From Adiantum capillus-veneris (Eukaryota > Streptophyta > Polypodiopsida > Polypodiales > Pteridaceae), in contig CM043949.1 of NCBI GenBank assembly GCA_014529385.2, forward strand, positions 109,179,977 through 109,243,976: a stretch of 64,000 nucleotides of DNA. Reading direction: 5' to 3'. Every line of letters begins with the position of its first letter. The first letter of the stretch is position 1. Both the position numbers and the translations under genes were made by a program. Positions 46,350 to 59,500 of the stretch are shown piece after piece. The notes below the pieces were generated by a model. That model did not search any database and was not told where the DNA came from. It saw only the letters and a list, made by a program, of their open reading frames with translations.

Positions 46350-47032
46350 GTAAGCATGAGAGGGGATATACTCTCCCACACACACACACACACTCTCATT
46401 GTGTGAAGTGCAAGAGCTCCATCTCCTTCTCCAAGCTTGTTGAGAAGTTGAGAGCCTACACCAACACTGTTGGCTATGGATGCAAATCCAACCAGAGCCG
46501 TGCTTCAATGCTTAATCTTGCCATCTTCTTCATCTTCATTAATATGCTATTATGCTATGCTAAGCAAGAAGAGTGATGATAAGTGAGAAACTATTTCTTT
46601 CTTCTATGAATGATTCTTCTTCCTCTTCCCTACCCTCATTCCTCGCTAGCTCTCTCCACCTTCAAAGGTGTTTGAGGCCTTGGGATAGTTAATGCTTTTT
46701 CCATCTTCATTGCATCACCTAGGTCACAAGGAACACAAAGATTGTATTGTACCAAGTCTCTCTTGATGGGAGAATCTATAATACAAACGCCTTTAATACA
46801 AACGCCTTTTGGAGGTGGGACTAGCTCCAAGTAAATCCTTCTCAACTATTGTCATGTTCTCTAATACTCTCCCTTGCAAAAGTATTGTTCATGCCAAGTT
46901 AATTAAGTACCATGTTTATGTTGCTACCATCAATTAAGTTCACCCTCTACGTTGTCAAAGTAATCTCACAAAAATGCTCTCTACTTCTCTTATTTCCGCT
47001 ATTCTCAAAGTTCATAGGCCATTTCCATTACA
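45888..47032 (+). repeat. LTR fragment related to element B
   Basis: This stretch follows the order of the B LTR from its minisatellite (AGGCAAGTTAGG) through ATCCTATTGGCTAGGC, CACCAACACTGTTGGCTATGG and CTCGCTAGCTCTCTCCACC to the LTR end TTCCATTACA (47032). It has many differences from B and a GA run (46316-46347) near the middle. The first part of the LTR is absent and no internal sequence follows. It is a solo or truncated LTR of a divergent B-like subfamily, fused to the A LTR. Confidence 0.8.
46316..46347. repeat. (GA)n microsatellite
   Basis: A run of 16 GA units inside the B-like LTR fragment. A shorter GA run lies at 47172-47198. Confidence 0.95.
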
Positions 47033-47170
47033 AAAGGGCTATGGTGAGCTCTTGCATGAGAGAGAGGATGGAGAGGGTGACAGAGCTAGATGAGCTCCAA
47101 ACTTGCAGGCTATGGCTTCCAGAGAGAGAAAAAGAAGCGATTACTCAATTATAGCCCACTAAACTCGTTT

Positions 47171-47202
<32 letters not shown>

Positions 47203-49930
47203 CGCAACACTTGCAAAAGGGGGGGGAGTGACAAAAATTTCAAATCTATTAGGTGAGAGATGTAGTAGGATCCACATGGGGGAATGTGGGACAATACTAG
47301 CAACCAAAAGGCCACCTCCAGGTAGTTAAGACTATTCTTTCCCTAGGTGAGTGGATCTAATGATTAGATCTCCTTTTGGCCTATTTTATTCTTTGTATAG
47401 AAAGAAATATGCATTTGCAAGCCTAGCCCATTAGCTTGGTCGAAGCTCGATTAGCACTTTAACCATTTCACCAAACATCCAAATAAAAGGGCCCAAGAAG
47501 ACCCCAAACAAGTCCTAATGCATAAACTAGAACTTAGATTGCAACAATTTCCTTCTCATAAGTGCTACACAATTTTTCCCATAGAGACACAGTGGTATAC
47601 TCGTTGATCACAGTCACAGAATCCACCAAGTAAAGTCTAATCGTAGACTTACCCAATGCATCTACCTCAAGCCATTATTCATGGTAGCAAGCTTTCACTC
47701 AATGCCAAACAATGGCTTTAGCTACTTCTTTTGGACAAGAACATCTTGAATTTTCTCTTTTCATAAAGAGAAGTTGCTACCATCGAGCTTACAGACACTA
47801 TATAGCTCTTTGTCTGATGCAAAATTTTCCATTATCAAGCACGATGCTATGGCGACTCACAAGAATATAGAGTTTTTGACAATAATTGGGCAATATGTTA
47901 AAGAAAAATTTGCAATATAAACCTCATAAATGAATGTCAAAACCATGTCAAGAAAGATTGGCTAAATTTCACCAGATTATTGGCACAAAACAGACAAGAT
48001 GTCAACCAAAAATTTGAACAAAATACACATAAACTAAATCAAAACTATAGCAAATAGAATGACCAAATTCTACCAGACTTTTGACAATATTTCTACAAAA
48101 ATCTCAAATCACATAAACCATAAACCAATGTATATATGGTAAATAAAAGCTGAGCACAAATTGAACCAATTTTTTCACCTACCTCGATTATCGAGCACCT
48201 AGTCCTATGCATACATGTCCTATGACGAGGCTACAATATGGAATCTCTAGCTATTGATATCACCAAAAGTCCTTCAACATTCGAGAAGCCTCCCAACTAA
48301 AGAAAACCTCACACAAGGCTCTCTAAAAGGTTATGCAAACTCAAGGCTCAAGCTGACTGTCGTAATTGCCAAAATTGGCACTACATGAGCATACTAGCCA
48401 GTATCCCCAAACTTCGTACATAAAAGGTGAGAAATAGACCAAATTTGTCAAGAATGGCATGTATACACACATAAACAAGTGTCAAATCAAGCAAGCAACT
48501 AAAAAACTAGTAATCTCCCACTTCAACTCCATGCCAATCACGAATAACAGGCGTTGACTATCAAGAGATATGAGTATTGCCAAAAGAGTTTGAATCTCTT
48601 GTGTGTGGGCATCACAACACCATAAACCGGCTCAAATCTCTGCATACATAGCATAACCATATACATCCATGGCAACCATAAACTAGCAATTGTCACCTAA
48701 ACAGCCATGCATAGTCTCACTGCGCATAACCATAAAAGCAAACCCTAAAAGAGGGAAAATGAGCCCACACTAATGCATCTCAACATGCACAAATTGAATC
48801 AAAAGAACATGGCATCATACACACCTCATGTGCATCCAAAAACACTACTCTAAGCCAACATTGGCTCCAAATAAGAGGCTAATCAAGCACTTATATTGCT
48901 TGCCAAAATCAATGCATCCATCATACATGTAAGTAAACTGAAATTTATATGCAAAGACCAAAGCATAACCATGTATGCAATCCACGTCTACTACAAAACC
49001 AAGAGCTCAAAGCGATGACATGCAACTTCCGAGAATGTCACGTCCGAGGAAACACGCTATCCAAAAAGGCACATATATGGCATACATAAATTCATCCCAA
49101 GAGCACCAATTCTGCATCACCGCTCACAAAGAGCACCTCAACTCGTGTACATGTAATCAAGGATTAAAATATGGTGAAAATCTCAACTTTTCATTGCTTT
49201 TCATGAAGCCCACATCATAATGTACATGTTTCAAAGATGATGACTAGTTGTGCATGAAATTTATTTGGTAAAAAATCTCATCAAATTAAATGCACCAACA
49301 AATTTGGAATGTGCAAAAACCTTAGAATAGAGTATTGGGTTGCATAAAATGAGGGCTGCAAGAGAAAGTTATGAGAAAAACAGTGTTTTTTTGGGCAAAA
49401 AATACATGTGCAAAATTTATCCAGAGCACAAACCCTAAGCTTTGCTAGTGAAATTTTGCTTTGCAAGAATTCAATGTTGCAATTTTCCAAGGCCTTGGCC
49501 CCTCTTATTTCTAGCATTGATAGTTGTAGGAAAAACAAAGCTTGCCTTACGTTTATTTTTCAACGCTCATGCTACGTATTAATAGCCAATGTTCAATTTC
49601 TTGCATTGCACACCTCTTAAGTAGTGCTTGCATTAGCTGGTTATTAATAACTAGGGCTAGGATTTTTCCCTACCTACAATACTCCATGGTATTCCAACGT
49701 TTTAAAACCAACGTTTTCACCTACCTATGTAATATCACACACAACGTGTAATGGGCTTTTAGACTCCAAACTCCACAAAGGTATCTTAACATAGTATATA
49801 TCTCTCGTGAATTTGAAATTAAAGCTTTCAATTTTGCAAAGCTTCCAAACTGATCCGGAGCTCTTTCCAAACTGACCTTCAAGCTTAAAGGTGGTCTCTC
49901 CGCGCGCTCCCAAGAATCGAGCTCATTAAA
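47033..49930. other. non-coding region, possibly the interior of an ORF-less LTR element
   Basis: About 2.9 kb with no frame above about 85 codons and no recognisable domain. It is AT-rich with many Ala-, His- and Asn-coding short frames that look random. The only structural hint is a minus-strand primer-site-like sequence at its right edge (see the next entry). Confidence 0.45.
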
Positions 49931-50281
49931 GCTCTAATACCACTTGATGATTAGAATGCATGCACGAAGAGCATACCACACAATGAGTGGGGGTGGAGCT
50001 CCTACTCTAGAATACTCAACTCCTTATTCTCTTGGTATTAAGATGAGAGTATAATGGTTAATGGTGGGTCGGATAAGGCCGTTGAACATAGTAGCCCTTT
50101 AATCCCAACAAATTGCAACCACATTTTTTAGCAACCCTCTTGGCTACGTACATTGTGGCCACACTTCAAGGTTGTGTGTAGCCAATCTTTCCTTTTGCTG
50201 TCAAAATAGTTGATGTTGGCATCTAGCTCTCTATAGACCTTCGAAATGAGGGACAAGTACTCTAAATCTTTCTATTCATTG
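49931..50281 (-). mobile_element. possible primer site and LTR edge of an unidentified minus-strand LTR element
   Basis: The minus strand reads TGGTATTAGAGC (49931-49942), one base different from the initiator Met tRNA site. Two bases away on its 5' side is AATCATCA, which would be the inner end of an LTR covering 49945 to about 50281. I found no second copy of this LTR in the window, and E's LTR begins directly after it, so the call rests on the primer site alone. Confidence 0.35.
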
Positions 50282-50509
50282 TATTGGAATTAGGGTTGCA
50301 GGGAAACACACACAGCTTGGAGAAGACGAAGGAAGCTCAAGGCACACAATAGAGAGTGTATTACTTAGTGTGCAATGGAAAGATGGATAGCCCTAGAGTG
50401 ATGGGCATATATACAATGCACGGGGGAAAAAACCTCCTAGTGAGGGAAAAAATGCCCCGACGGTTCTAAGTGTGTTCACACACATCACTGCCACATGTAT
50501 ATGATAACA
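50282..50509 (-). repeat. element E 3' LTR
   Basis: 228 bp, colinear with the C, F, G and H LTRs, with scattered differences. The plus-strand start is TATTGG instead of TGTTGG, so the terminal CA of the LTR is mutated. Confidence 0.88.
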
Positions 50510-50579
50510 AATCCCCCCTAGGAGTGATGCGATGAACGAGACTTGGCACATAGAGTATAGGGAAGTGCCATGCCCTATG

Positions 50580-53500
50580 AAGACATGATCGGTCCACAAA
50601 GGGGAGTAAGCCCAAAGATTTGTGGAAAGCTTTGAACTTCTCACGAGACAATGCCTTTGTGAAAAGACCTACAAGGTTGTCCTGTGTTGGCACATAAGCC
50701 AAGTTGATCTCTCCTGCTGAGAGCCTCTCCCGAACATAGTGGTAAAGCACCTCAATGTGCTTCGTGCGAACATGAAAAATTGGGTTCCTCGCAATTGCCA
50801 ATGCTCTCTGACTGTCAGTGTAGATAGTGTTGGTAGTGTCATGTCCAACACCCAAATCAGCCATAAGGCGTCTGAGCCATACACACTCAACCGTAGTTGT
50901 GAAGATTGCCCTGTACTTAGCCTCACAGTTAGAAGTGGCCACACTAGTTTGCTTCTTGCTCAACCATGATATGCATGAAGTGCCAAGCATGAAACAAAAA
51001 CCACTCATGGAAACTCGTGTGCCAAAAAAACCAGCCCAATCTGAGTCCGACAATGCATGTAAATATGGTGGCAATGATCCCCCCTTGGGATAAAACAAGC
51101 CAAGATGTAAAGTGCCACTCAAGTAGCAAAAAATCCTCTTGACAGCTTGCCAATGCTTAGACCCTTGACTATGCATAAATCTGCTGAACTGTGTGAATGA
51201 AAACTAAATATTTGGCCTCATGTTCCATACATAAATTAGGCATCCAACAATAGTTTGGTAAAGAGTGACATTGGCAGGATCACCAGCATCATGAAGACTC
51301 AATTTCAAACATGTTTCCATGGGAGTGGCAATAGGTTTGCAATCCTCAAGTCCAAACTTATATAGCAATGTCTGTATGTAACTTGTTTAACACAAGGCAA
51401 TACCACCATCACACTGCTTAAACTGTATGTCCAAGTAATAATGCAACATCCCCCAAATATTTCTCTTGAAATTAGCATTCAAATCAGCCTTAAATTCAGC
51501 AGTATGTCTCTCATTTGGTCCAGTGATCAACAAATTATCCACATAGAGAACCACAATGAGAAGTACATCACCCTCACACTTTACAAACAATGTGCTTTCT
51601 ATCGGATTGTTATGAAAGCCTCGTTTGACCTAATGAGTGTCAGCATTCTCATACCAAACATGAGGAAATTACTTCAACCCATACAAAGCTTTCTTACATT
51701 TGCACACTTTATCTTCCTACCCTTTAATGACAAAATTGCGAGGCTGCGTTAAATAAACTTCCTCAAATATGTCACCATTCAAGAATGTAGTAACAATATC
51801 TAGCTGTTATACATCCCAACCAAAATGAGCTACCAATACACATAGAAAACACGCAGTAGTCATACGACAAGTGGGAGAAAATGTCTCTTCATAATCTATG
51901 CCTTTTTGCTGTGCATAACCCTTTGCAACAAGTCGACCCTTATAGAGATCAATTTCACCATCCGGCTTGCATTTCAACTTGTAAACCCACTTCGTACGAA
52001 TGGCTTTTTTGCCAGGATGCAAATCACATAAAGTCCATGTGTCATTTTCTACAAGTGCATCATATTCAGGTTGCATGGCAGCCATCCAATTTTTTGAATT
52101 TTGTCCTTCATCAAAAGACAGAGGTTCCTCAAAATCACATAAACTAGACACAGCCAAAGCATAATAATCTGATGCAGAAGATGCATGACAAGAACTTGAA
52201 CAAGTACGACTAGACAAAGGTGCATCCAATTTACTATCACACAAAGTATGCAACAACCATTTTGGCATACCTCTAGCCTGCTCATTCTCAACCCTTTCCT
52301 CATCTAGTACATCATGTACATCTGCACCAATAATAGGCTGATCTGTAACATTTTCTGAAACCCCCATAGGTTGTACATTTGCCTCATTGGAATTTACATT
52401 CGAATTTCCACCACTTAAAAGAGGCAACAAAGTGTCATAAATGTCATGTAAGCTTACATTACTGTCTCTAGTACATGATTGCAAGGACTGAATAGAATCT
52501 TCCACAAACACAACATCCTGTGAAACCAAGATACGCTTTGTTTGCGGATGATACAACCTGTAATTTTAGCTTTCAACACTATAACCAACAAAAATATATT
52601 TGACATCCTTATCATCCAATTTTTTGCGCTGCATTTGTGGCATCAAAACATATGCCAAACAACCAAAAACAGGCATGTGCTCAACAGAAGGCTTTCTATC
52701 ATGCCATGCTTCATATGGAGTCATAGATTGCAAATCTTTCGTAGGACACCTACTAAGTACATAAGTGGCACACATAATAGCCTCAAGCCAAAACGAATGC
52801 GGCAAAGCTTTAGTTTTGACCATATATCGTGCCATTTCCGTAAATGACCTATTTTTTCTCTCAGCAACACCATTTTGCTGAGGCGTATAAGGCACTGTAC
52901 ATTGGTGTTTTATCCCACAACTAGTCAGAAATGCATTAAATTCATGAGACATATACTCCCCCTCTCGATCTGAATGGAGGGTTCCCGTAGTACATTTCAA
53001 GACATTTTCAACCATAGCCATAAATTGTTTGAAGCACATCAACACTTCGGACTTAGCTTTAAGCGGATATACCCATGCATACCTGGATTAATCATCAATG
53101 AAAGTCACGAAGTACAGGTAGTTTCCCAAGGATGGATTTTGCATTGGCTCACAAACATCACTATGCACAAGTTGCAACCTGCACGTGGCCCTAATTGAAC
53201 CATCCTTTTGAAACTTAGAACGCTCCATCTGAAATGTGCTTCAAGAGGTGGCAAAGAAGCAACCATATCAGATTTCTACAAACGTAGCAAACTGGCAAAA
53301 TTTAGATGCCCAAAATGTGCACGTCAAAGTTTTGCATCTGATAGCCTTAGAATCCACCCAACATTTGCAAAATTCTACCCACACTTGTCATACATGCACG
53401 CCAAAGTTTTGCATCTGAAATAGCCTTAGAATCCACCCAACATTTGCAAAATTCTACCCACACTTGTCATACAGAGTGAGCTTATAGAGCCCACAATATA

Positions 53501-54735
53501 AAATGTCTGATGCAATAATCTCATCACCAAAATTGAGATCATGAACTGTACATCTATCATCCAAAAATTTCACAACAAGACTAAGTCTAGCAAGTGGAAA
53601 TACATACAAAGGTTCTTCTTGATCCCAGGTACATAAAGTGCATCAACAAGTGTGAAAGAACTGCCATTTGTAGCAGTTAGCACAATCTTTCCAACTCCCT
53701 TGACGGGATAAGAGGTATTCCTGGCATCCCATGAGGGACATCCTCAAGAGAAATAAACTAGCCACGATGAGAGGTAATGTGCTGTGTAGCACCACTATCA
53801 AAGTACCACACATGAGCATATGCAACAATTGACAAACATGCATCATGGACAAAAGGATCATAAGTGCATTCTGCAATAAAAGCCTATTCTGCATCAACAT
53901 CAGCATCACAATCTCCTTTCATAGAAGACTCAACAATAGCTGCATTTGTAGCGGAATCAGCCTCTTTCTTCTTAGCCTCTTTTGCCTTTTGGACACTGCT
54001 TGATAAAGTTATCATTAGCTTTCTAATAATGGCAACGCATCTTCTTTTTGCCCTTATCACCTGAATTCCCAGACGAATTGCTGCCAACATAAGCATTAGG
54101 AACATGTGAGTTTCCACTCGCAGAAAACCCATGAGAAGTGGCTACATTGCTACCACCTTTTCTTTGAGCAGCAACAATATAGGCTTTTTCAATTACACGT
54201 TGTCTACTCTTATTTTTTTGGAAAGTGACTCTTGCAATAGCAATGTGCATAATGCATCAAACTTGACAACTTTTGAATTTCCTTGGGTCATAAGTCTCCA
54301 AGTACTAGCAAAATTCTGGTAAGAATTTGGCAAAGCATCAACAGTTTGCACAAGGGAACTGTCAGAAATGACTTTGCCTGTAGAAATAAGTTGCTCATTG
54401 ATATCCTTGACACTAGCAAGGAAAGTGTTCATATAATCTTCCTCATGCATAATCTTCGGCTCCAGCTCTTTACGCATCAATGCAATTTTTGCCTCATTGC
54501 GACTTGCATAAAGACCAGCCAGAATATCCCAAGCCTGTTTTGTAGATTTCGTTGAACAAATGTGAGGAGTAACAGTGTGCTTCATAGACAACACAATCTA
54601 TGCATGAGCTTGCACATCTTTTACATCCCAACGAGCTTGCTTAGTCGTAGGCAAAGCAAGTCTGGCAGCAATAATCCTGCCACCAAAACCTGCAACATCC
54701 TCAACATCACCTACATTGACGTACATCAGTGCCTC
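50580..54735 (-). pseudogene. element E gag-pol remnant
   Basis: Minus-strand domains in order: gag (ICSTKSTKQAWDILAGLY, HEEDYMNTFLASVKDINEQL), the basic tail and altered zinc knuckle region near 54030-54060, a protease-region fragment near 53800, integrase (TLHSDREGEYMSHEFNAF, YTPQQNGVAERKNRSF) and reverse transcriptase (TKWVYKLKCKPDGE, GLVAKGYAQQKGIDYEETF). The active site reads YVDNLL (about 51545). RNase H follows (LSDSDWAGFFGTRVS, SNCEAKYRAIF). It has many stops and frameshifts. A tandem duplication of about 77 bp (53317-53393 and 53394-53470) lies near the start of the integrase. Confidence 0.88.
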
Positions 54736-54750
54736 CAAACACCCTTTGAT

Positions 54751-54867
54751 ACTTTTCCCAAATCGGGCAGCGCCGCGCGTCTCTACTTATGTGCCTGGAC
54801 TTCTCCTCCATGGATCCCATCATCGGGGGGTCATTTAAGACCTCATGTTAAAAAAAAAAAAAAAAAA
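54751..54867 (+). mobile_element. short poly(A)-ended insert, possible 3' end of a retroposon
   Basis: At the point where E's homology ends there are about 97 bp of unrelated, more GC-rich DNA. These run into GACCTCATGTT followed by about 19 adenines (54849-54867). This is how a 5'-truncated plus-strand LINE or other retroposed transcript would look. The identity is unknown. Confidence 0.4.
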
Positions 54868-55479
54868 ACCATAAGCGCGGAGAATTGTATTAGAAAGGAA
54901 AAAAAGTTACATCGATAGGCTGCCGAGCGAGCCTATAAATTACAAAACTAGGTAAGTCTACAAGAGATACATCAAGAAAATTGGGGCAGGGCATCAATCA
55001 CATTTTGCAATTGGGAAATGAACATATTCCCTTCTTGGACTTGCGACTCCAGGTGGCTAATCTCCATGCCCTGACACTTCTCCCACCTTTCTTTGGTGAG
55101 GATCTTATCTTGGCCTTCAATCATTCTTTGGTAATGGAATTCCCCGTCCTTTAAGATAGTTTTTTTAATTCTATATAACGTGATCTAGTCCGCAGTAACC
55201 TTCAGGGTCCGTAGATTTACATCAGCAAAAAATATTCTCATACTAGGTGTCCTGGTAAGCTCCCTCAAAAATAAAAAATTCCTCTGCCTCCACAAGATCC
55301 AAAGAAATTCAGCCCTAGCTTTGTTCCAAAAGATAGAAAGAAAGCCAGTGTAGTCTCCTAACAAGAGTTGCTTCCAGGAAGGATTGAATCCCAACACTTT
55401 GACTAGCGGGGCAAGCACCTAGAAGTTGCCTGGACATTTTAAAAAGAGGTGAAAAATATCCTCCATTTGATGATGATAT
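54868..55479 (-). pseudogene. LINE-type reverse transcriptase C-terminal (zf-RVT) fragment with 3' flank
   Basis: The minus strand from about 55465 encodes MEDIFHLFLKCPGNF, a stop, then VLAPLVKVLGF, SWKQLLLGDY, WNKARAEFLWILWRQRN. The HLFxxC step and the W-x-x-RN tail are typical of the zinc-binding region after plant LINE reverse transcriptases. The fragment is cut at 55479 by the LTR of element F. Below 55185 there is only non-coding 3' sequence. Confidence 0.65.
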
Positions 55480-55705
55480 TGTTATCATACACATGTGGTA
55501 GTGATGTGCGTGAACACACTAGGACTTTCGGGGCATTTTTTCCCTCTTTGGGAGGTTTTTTCCCCCGTGCATTGAAAATACGCCCATCACTCTAGGGCTA
55601 TCATCTTTCCATTGCACACCAAGTAACACACTCTCTATTGTCTGCCTTCAACTTCCTTCGTCTTCTTCGAGCTGTGTGTGTTTCTCTGCAACCCTAATTC
55701 CAACA
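55480..55705 (+). repeat. element F 5' LTR
   Basis: 226 bp from TGTTATCATACACATG to CTAATTCCAACA. ATTGGTATCAGAG follows as primer site. It cuts into the LINE fragment. The candidate 5-bp duplication GATAT at 55475-55479 cannot be tested, because the other end is outside. Confidence 0.92.
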
Positions 55706-55962
55706 ATTGGTATCAGAGTAGGTTACGTCCTCCCAGGCTTAGTCGCCAGCTGCTCCAGCACACACTGCTCATTTTGTTCGATTACAGTGAGGCTTGGAGA
55801 GCATTCGCAGGTCGACAAATATTTCGAGATAGCTTGTAGAGCTGAGTTTGCTCAGATTTCTGATTCGGGCTCATTTCGGCCTCCGTTTCCACTACAGGCA
55901 GGTTTGCACATGCAATTTTGTCATTTTGTACAAAATTTTTGTTAGTGCCGTTTTCTGCATAA

Positions 55963-56189
55963 TGTTACCATATACATGTGGGAGTGATGTGTGTGAACAC
56001 ACTAGGATCGCCGGGGCATTTTTTCCCTCTTTAGGAGGTTTTTTCCCCCGTGCATTGTATATACACCCATCACTCTAGGGCTATCTATCTTTCCATTGCA
56101 CACTAAGTTATACACTCTCTATTGTGTACCTTGAGCTTCCTTCATCTTCTCCAAGTTGTGTGTGTTTCTTTGCAACCCTAATTCCCACA
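55963..56189 (+). repeat. array LTR 1 (element G 5' LTR) with primer site
   Basis: 227 bp with ends TGTTACC and CCCACA. The primer site that follows is altered (ATTGGTATCAGTGCAG). It shares TTATACACTC with LTR 3, where LTR 2 has AACACACTC. Confidence 0.93.
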
Positions 56190-56551
56190 ATTGGTATCAG
56201 TGCAGGTTGCGTCCTCCCGGGCTTCGTCGCCAGCTGCTCCAACACACGCCTGCTCACTTTCTCCGATTTCAGTGAGCTTTGGCAAGCGTTCGCAAGTTGA
56301 CAAATACATTGGGAAGGCTCGTAGAGCTTGGTCTGCTCAGATTTTTTATTTGGGCTCATTTCGGCCTCCGTTTCCACTACAGGTAGTACTGCACAGGCTA
56401 TTTCGTCATTTTGTGCAGAATTTCTGTCAGTGCCCTTTTCTGCATAACAGGTGCCTTATACTCTTCTACGGTTTGTGCTATATAGGACGTGTTTTTCCCG
56501 CTCCATTTCTCCTATTTTCAGACAGTTTTCACATCTGGTGCAGCATTTACC

Positions 56552-59500
56552 ATGGCTGACAACAACAACACAGATGTGTTCAAGATGTTTGCTGTTGACG
56601 ACAGGTTGGATGGGGACAACTACCCTATGTGGGCTTATATGATGCAACATGTTCTTGTGTCAAAGGGCATCTGGAACATTGTGCAGGGCATTGATGTACG
56701 TCCTGGTTCTGAGGATGTAGGCAATGTTGAGGATGTTGTAGGTCTTGCTGCAAGGATTGCTACTGTTACAGTTGTTTTGCCTACGGCAGAACAAGCTCGT
56801 TGGGATGTAAAGGATGCGCAGGCTCATGCATTGATTGCGTTGTATGTGAAGCGCACCATTGTTCCTCACATCCGTTCAGCAAAATTTGCAAAACAGGCTT
56901 GGGATATATTGGCTGGTCTTTATTCAAGTCGCAATGAGACTAAAATTGCTTTGCTGCGTAAAGAGCTGGAGTCGAAGATTATGCATGAGGAAGATGATAT
57001 GGACACTTTCCTTGCTAGTGTCAAGGATATCAATGAGCAGCTTATTTGTGCAGGTGAAGTCATTTCAGACAGTTCCCTTGTGCAGACTGTTCTTGATGCC
57101 TTACCAGATTCCTACCAGACTTTTGCTAGTACTTGGAGACTAATGACCCAAGGAAATCTTGAAGTTGTCAAGTTTGATGCATTATGCACATTGTTGTTGC
57201 AAGAGTCACTTTCTAGAAAAAAACAGGACTAGGCAGCGTGCAGTTGAATAGGCTTTTATTGCTTCTCAAAGAAAGGGTGGTAACAGTAATGCAGCCACTT
57301 CGTATGGTTCTGCTGCGAGTGGCAAAAATTCTGTTCCTAATGCTTCTACTGGCAGCACTTTGTCTGGCAATTCTGGTGATAAGGGCAAAAAGAAGATGTG
57401 TTGCCATTATTGTAAAGCTAATGATCACTTGATCAAGTCGTGTCCTAAGTTGAAGGCCAGAGAGGCTAAGAAGAAAGAGGGTGGTTCCACTGCAAATGTT
57501 GGTTCCACTACAAATGCAGCCATTGTTGAGTCTTCTGTGAAAGGAGACTGTGATGCTGATGTTGATGCAGAATGGGCCTTTAGCACAGAGTGCACTTACA
57601 ATCCTGCTGTCCATGATGCATGCTTGTCAGTTGCTGCAGATTCACATGTGTGGTATTTTGACAGTGGTGCTACAAAGCACATTACCTCACATCGTGAATT
57701 TTTTACCTCTCTCGAGTCTGTCCCTCATGGGAATTCAGTCACTTGTGCCAACAATGCCTCTTATCCGGTTCAGGGTGTTGGAAAGATTGTGCTCACTGCT
57801 GCGAATGGAAGTTCCTTCACACTTGTTAATGCATTTTATGTACCTGGGATCAAGAAGAATCTCTTGTCTGTATCCGCACTTGCTAGACTTGGACTTGTAG
57901 TCAAATTTGTGGATGACAGATGTACAGTTCATGATCTCAGTTTTGGTGATGAAATGGTTGCATCTGGCCTTTTGTGCCATAGGCTGAGCTCACTTTGTAT
58001 GACAAGTGTGGACAAAATTTTGCAAATGCTGTTGCAGATTCAAGGGCTATTTCAGATGCAAAACATTGGCATGCACGTTTTGGTCATCTGAATTTTGCCA
58101 GTTTGCTACGTTTGCAGAAATCTAATATGGCTGCTTCTTTGCCGCCTCTTGAAGCACCTGTCAAACATGTTTGTGAAGGCTGTATTTTGGGTAAGATGCA
58201 GTGTTCTAAGTTTCCAAAGGATGGTTCAGTTCAGGCCACATGCAGGTTGCAGCTTGTGCATAGTGATGTTTGTGGGCCCATGCAAACTCCGTCCTTGGGC
58301 AATTACCTGTACTTCGTGACTTTCATTGATGATTACTCCAAGCATGCATGGGTATTTCCGCTTAAAGCGAAGTCCGAAGTTTTTATGTGCTTCAAACAAT
58401 TTCTGGCTATGGCTAAAAATTTCTCGAAATGTATTATGGGCACCCTCCGTTCCGATCGAGGGGGGGAGTATATGTCTCATGAATTTAATGCATTTATTGC
58501 TAGTCTTGGGATAAAAACCAATGTACAATGCCTTATACACCTCAGAAAAATGGTGTTGCTAAGAGGAAAAACAGGTCACTGACGGAAATGGCATGATGTA
58601 TGGTGAAAAGTCAAGCTTTGCCACATTCTTTTTGGCTTGAGGCCATCATGTGTGCCACTTATGTACTTAACAGGTGTCCTACGAAATCTTTGCAGTCTAT
58701 TACTCCATATGAAGCATGGCATGATAGAAAGCCTTCTATTGAGCACATGCGTGTTTTTGGCTGTTTGGCATATGCTTTGGTGCCACAAGTGCAGCGCACA
58801 AAATTGGATGATAAGGCTGTCAAATGTATTTTTGTTGGTTATAGTGCTGAAAGCAAAGGTTAGAGGTTGTATCATCCGCAAACAAAGCGTATTCTGGTTT
58901 CACGCTATGTAGTGTTTGTGGAAGATTCTGTTCAGCCCTTGCTGTCATGTACTAGAGACAGTAATGTAAGCTCACAGGACATTTATGACACTTTGTTGCC
59001 TCTTTTCAGTGGTGGAAATACGAATGTAAGTTCCAATGAGGCGTTTGAGATCAGCCTATTACTGATGCAGATGTACATGATGTACTTGATGAGGAAAGGG
59101 CTGAAAATGAGCAGGCTAGAGGTATGCCAAAATGGCTGGTGCACACTTTGCGTGACAGTAAATTGGATGCACCTTTGTCTAGTCATACTCGTTCAGGCTC
59201 TCGCCATGCATCTTATGCATCAGATTGTTATGCTTTGGCTGTGTCTAGTTTACATGATGTTGAGGAGCCTCTGTCTTTTGATGAAGCACACAATTCTAAA
59301 AATTGTATGGCTGCCATGCAATCAGAATATGATGCACTTATAGAAAATGACACATGGACTTTATGTGATTTGCCTTCTGGCAAAAAGGCCATTGGTACGA
59401 AGTGGGTTTACAAGTTGAAACGCAAGCCGGATGGTGAGATAGATTTCCATAAGGCTCGACTTGTTGCAAAAGGTTATGCACAACAAAAATGCATAGACTA

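Larger units (their letters stand above)
50282..54750 (-). mobile_element. element E: copia retrotransposon of the C family, 5' truncated
   Basis: The 3' LTR is at 50282-50509 (TATTGGAATT to ATGATAACA as read on plus), next to a polypurine tract. Pol and gag follow on the minus strand. Homology ends within gag at about 54750, in the codons before the 5' part seen in C near 36190. The start of gag, the primer site and the 5' LTR are absent, so no target duplication can be tested. E is the most diverged family member here. Confidence 0.9.
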
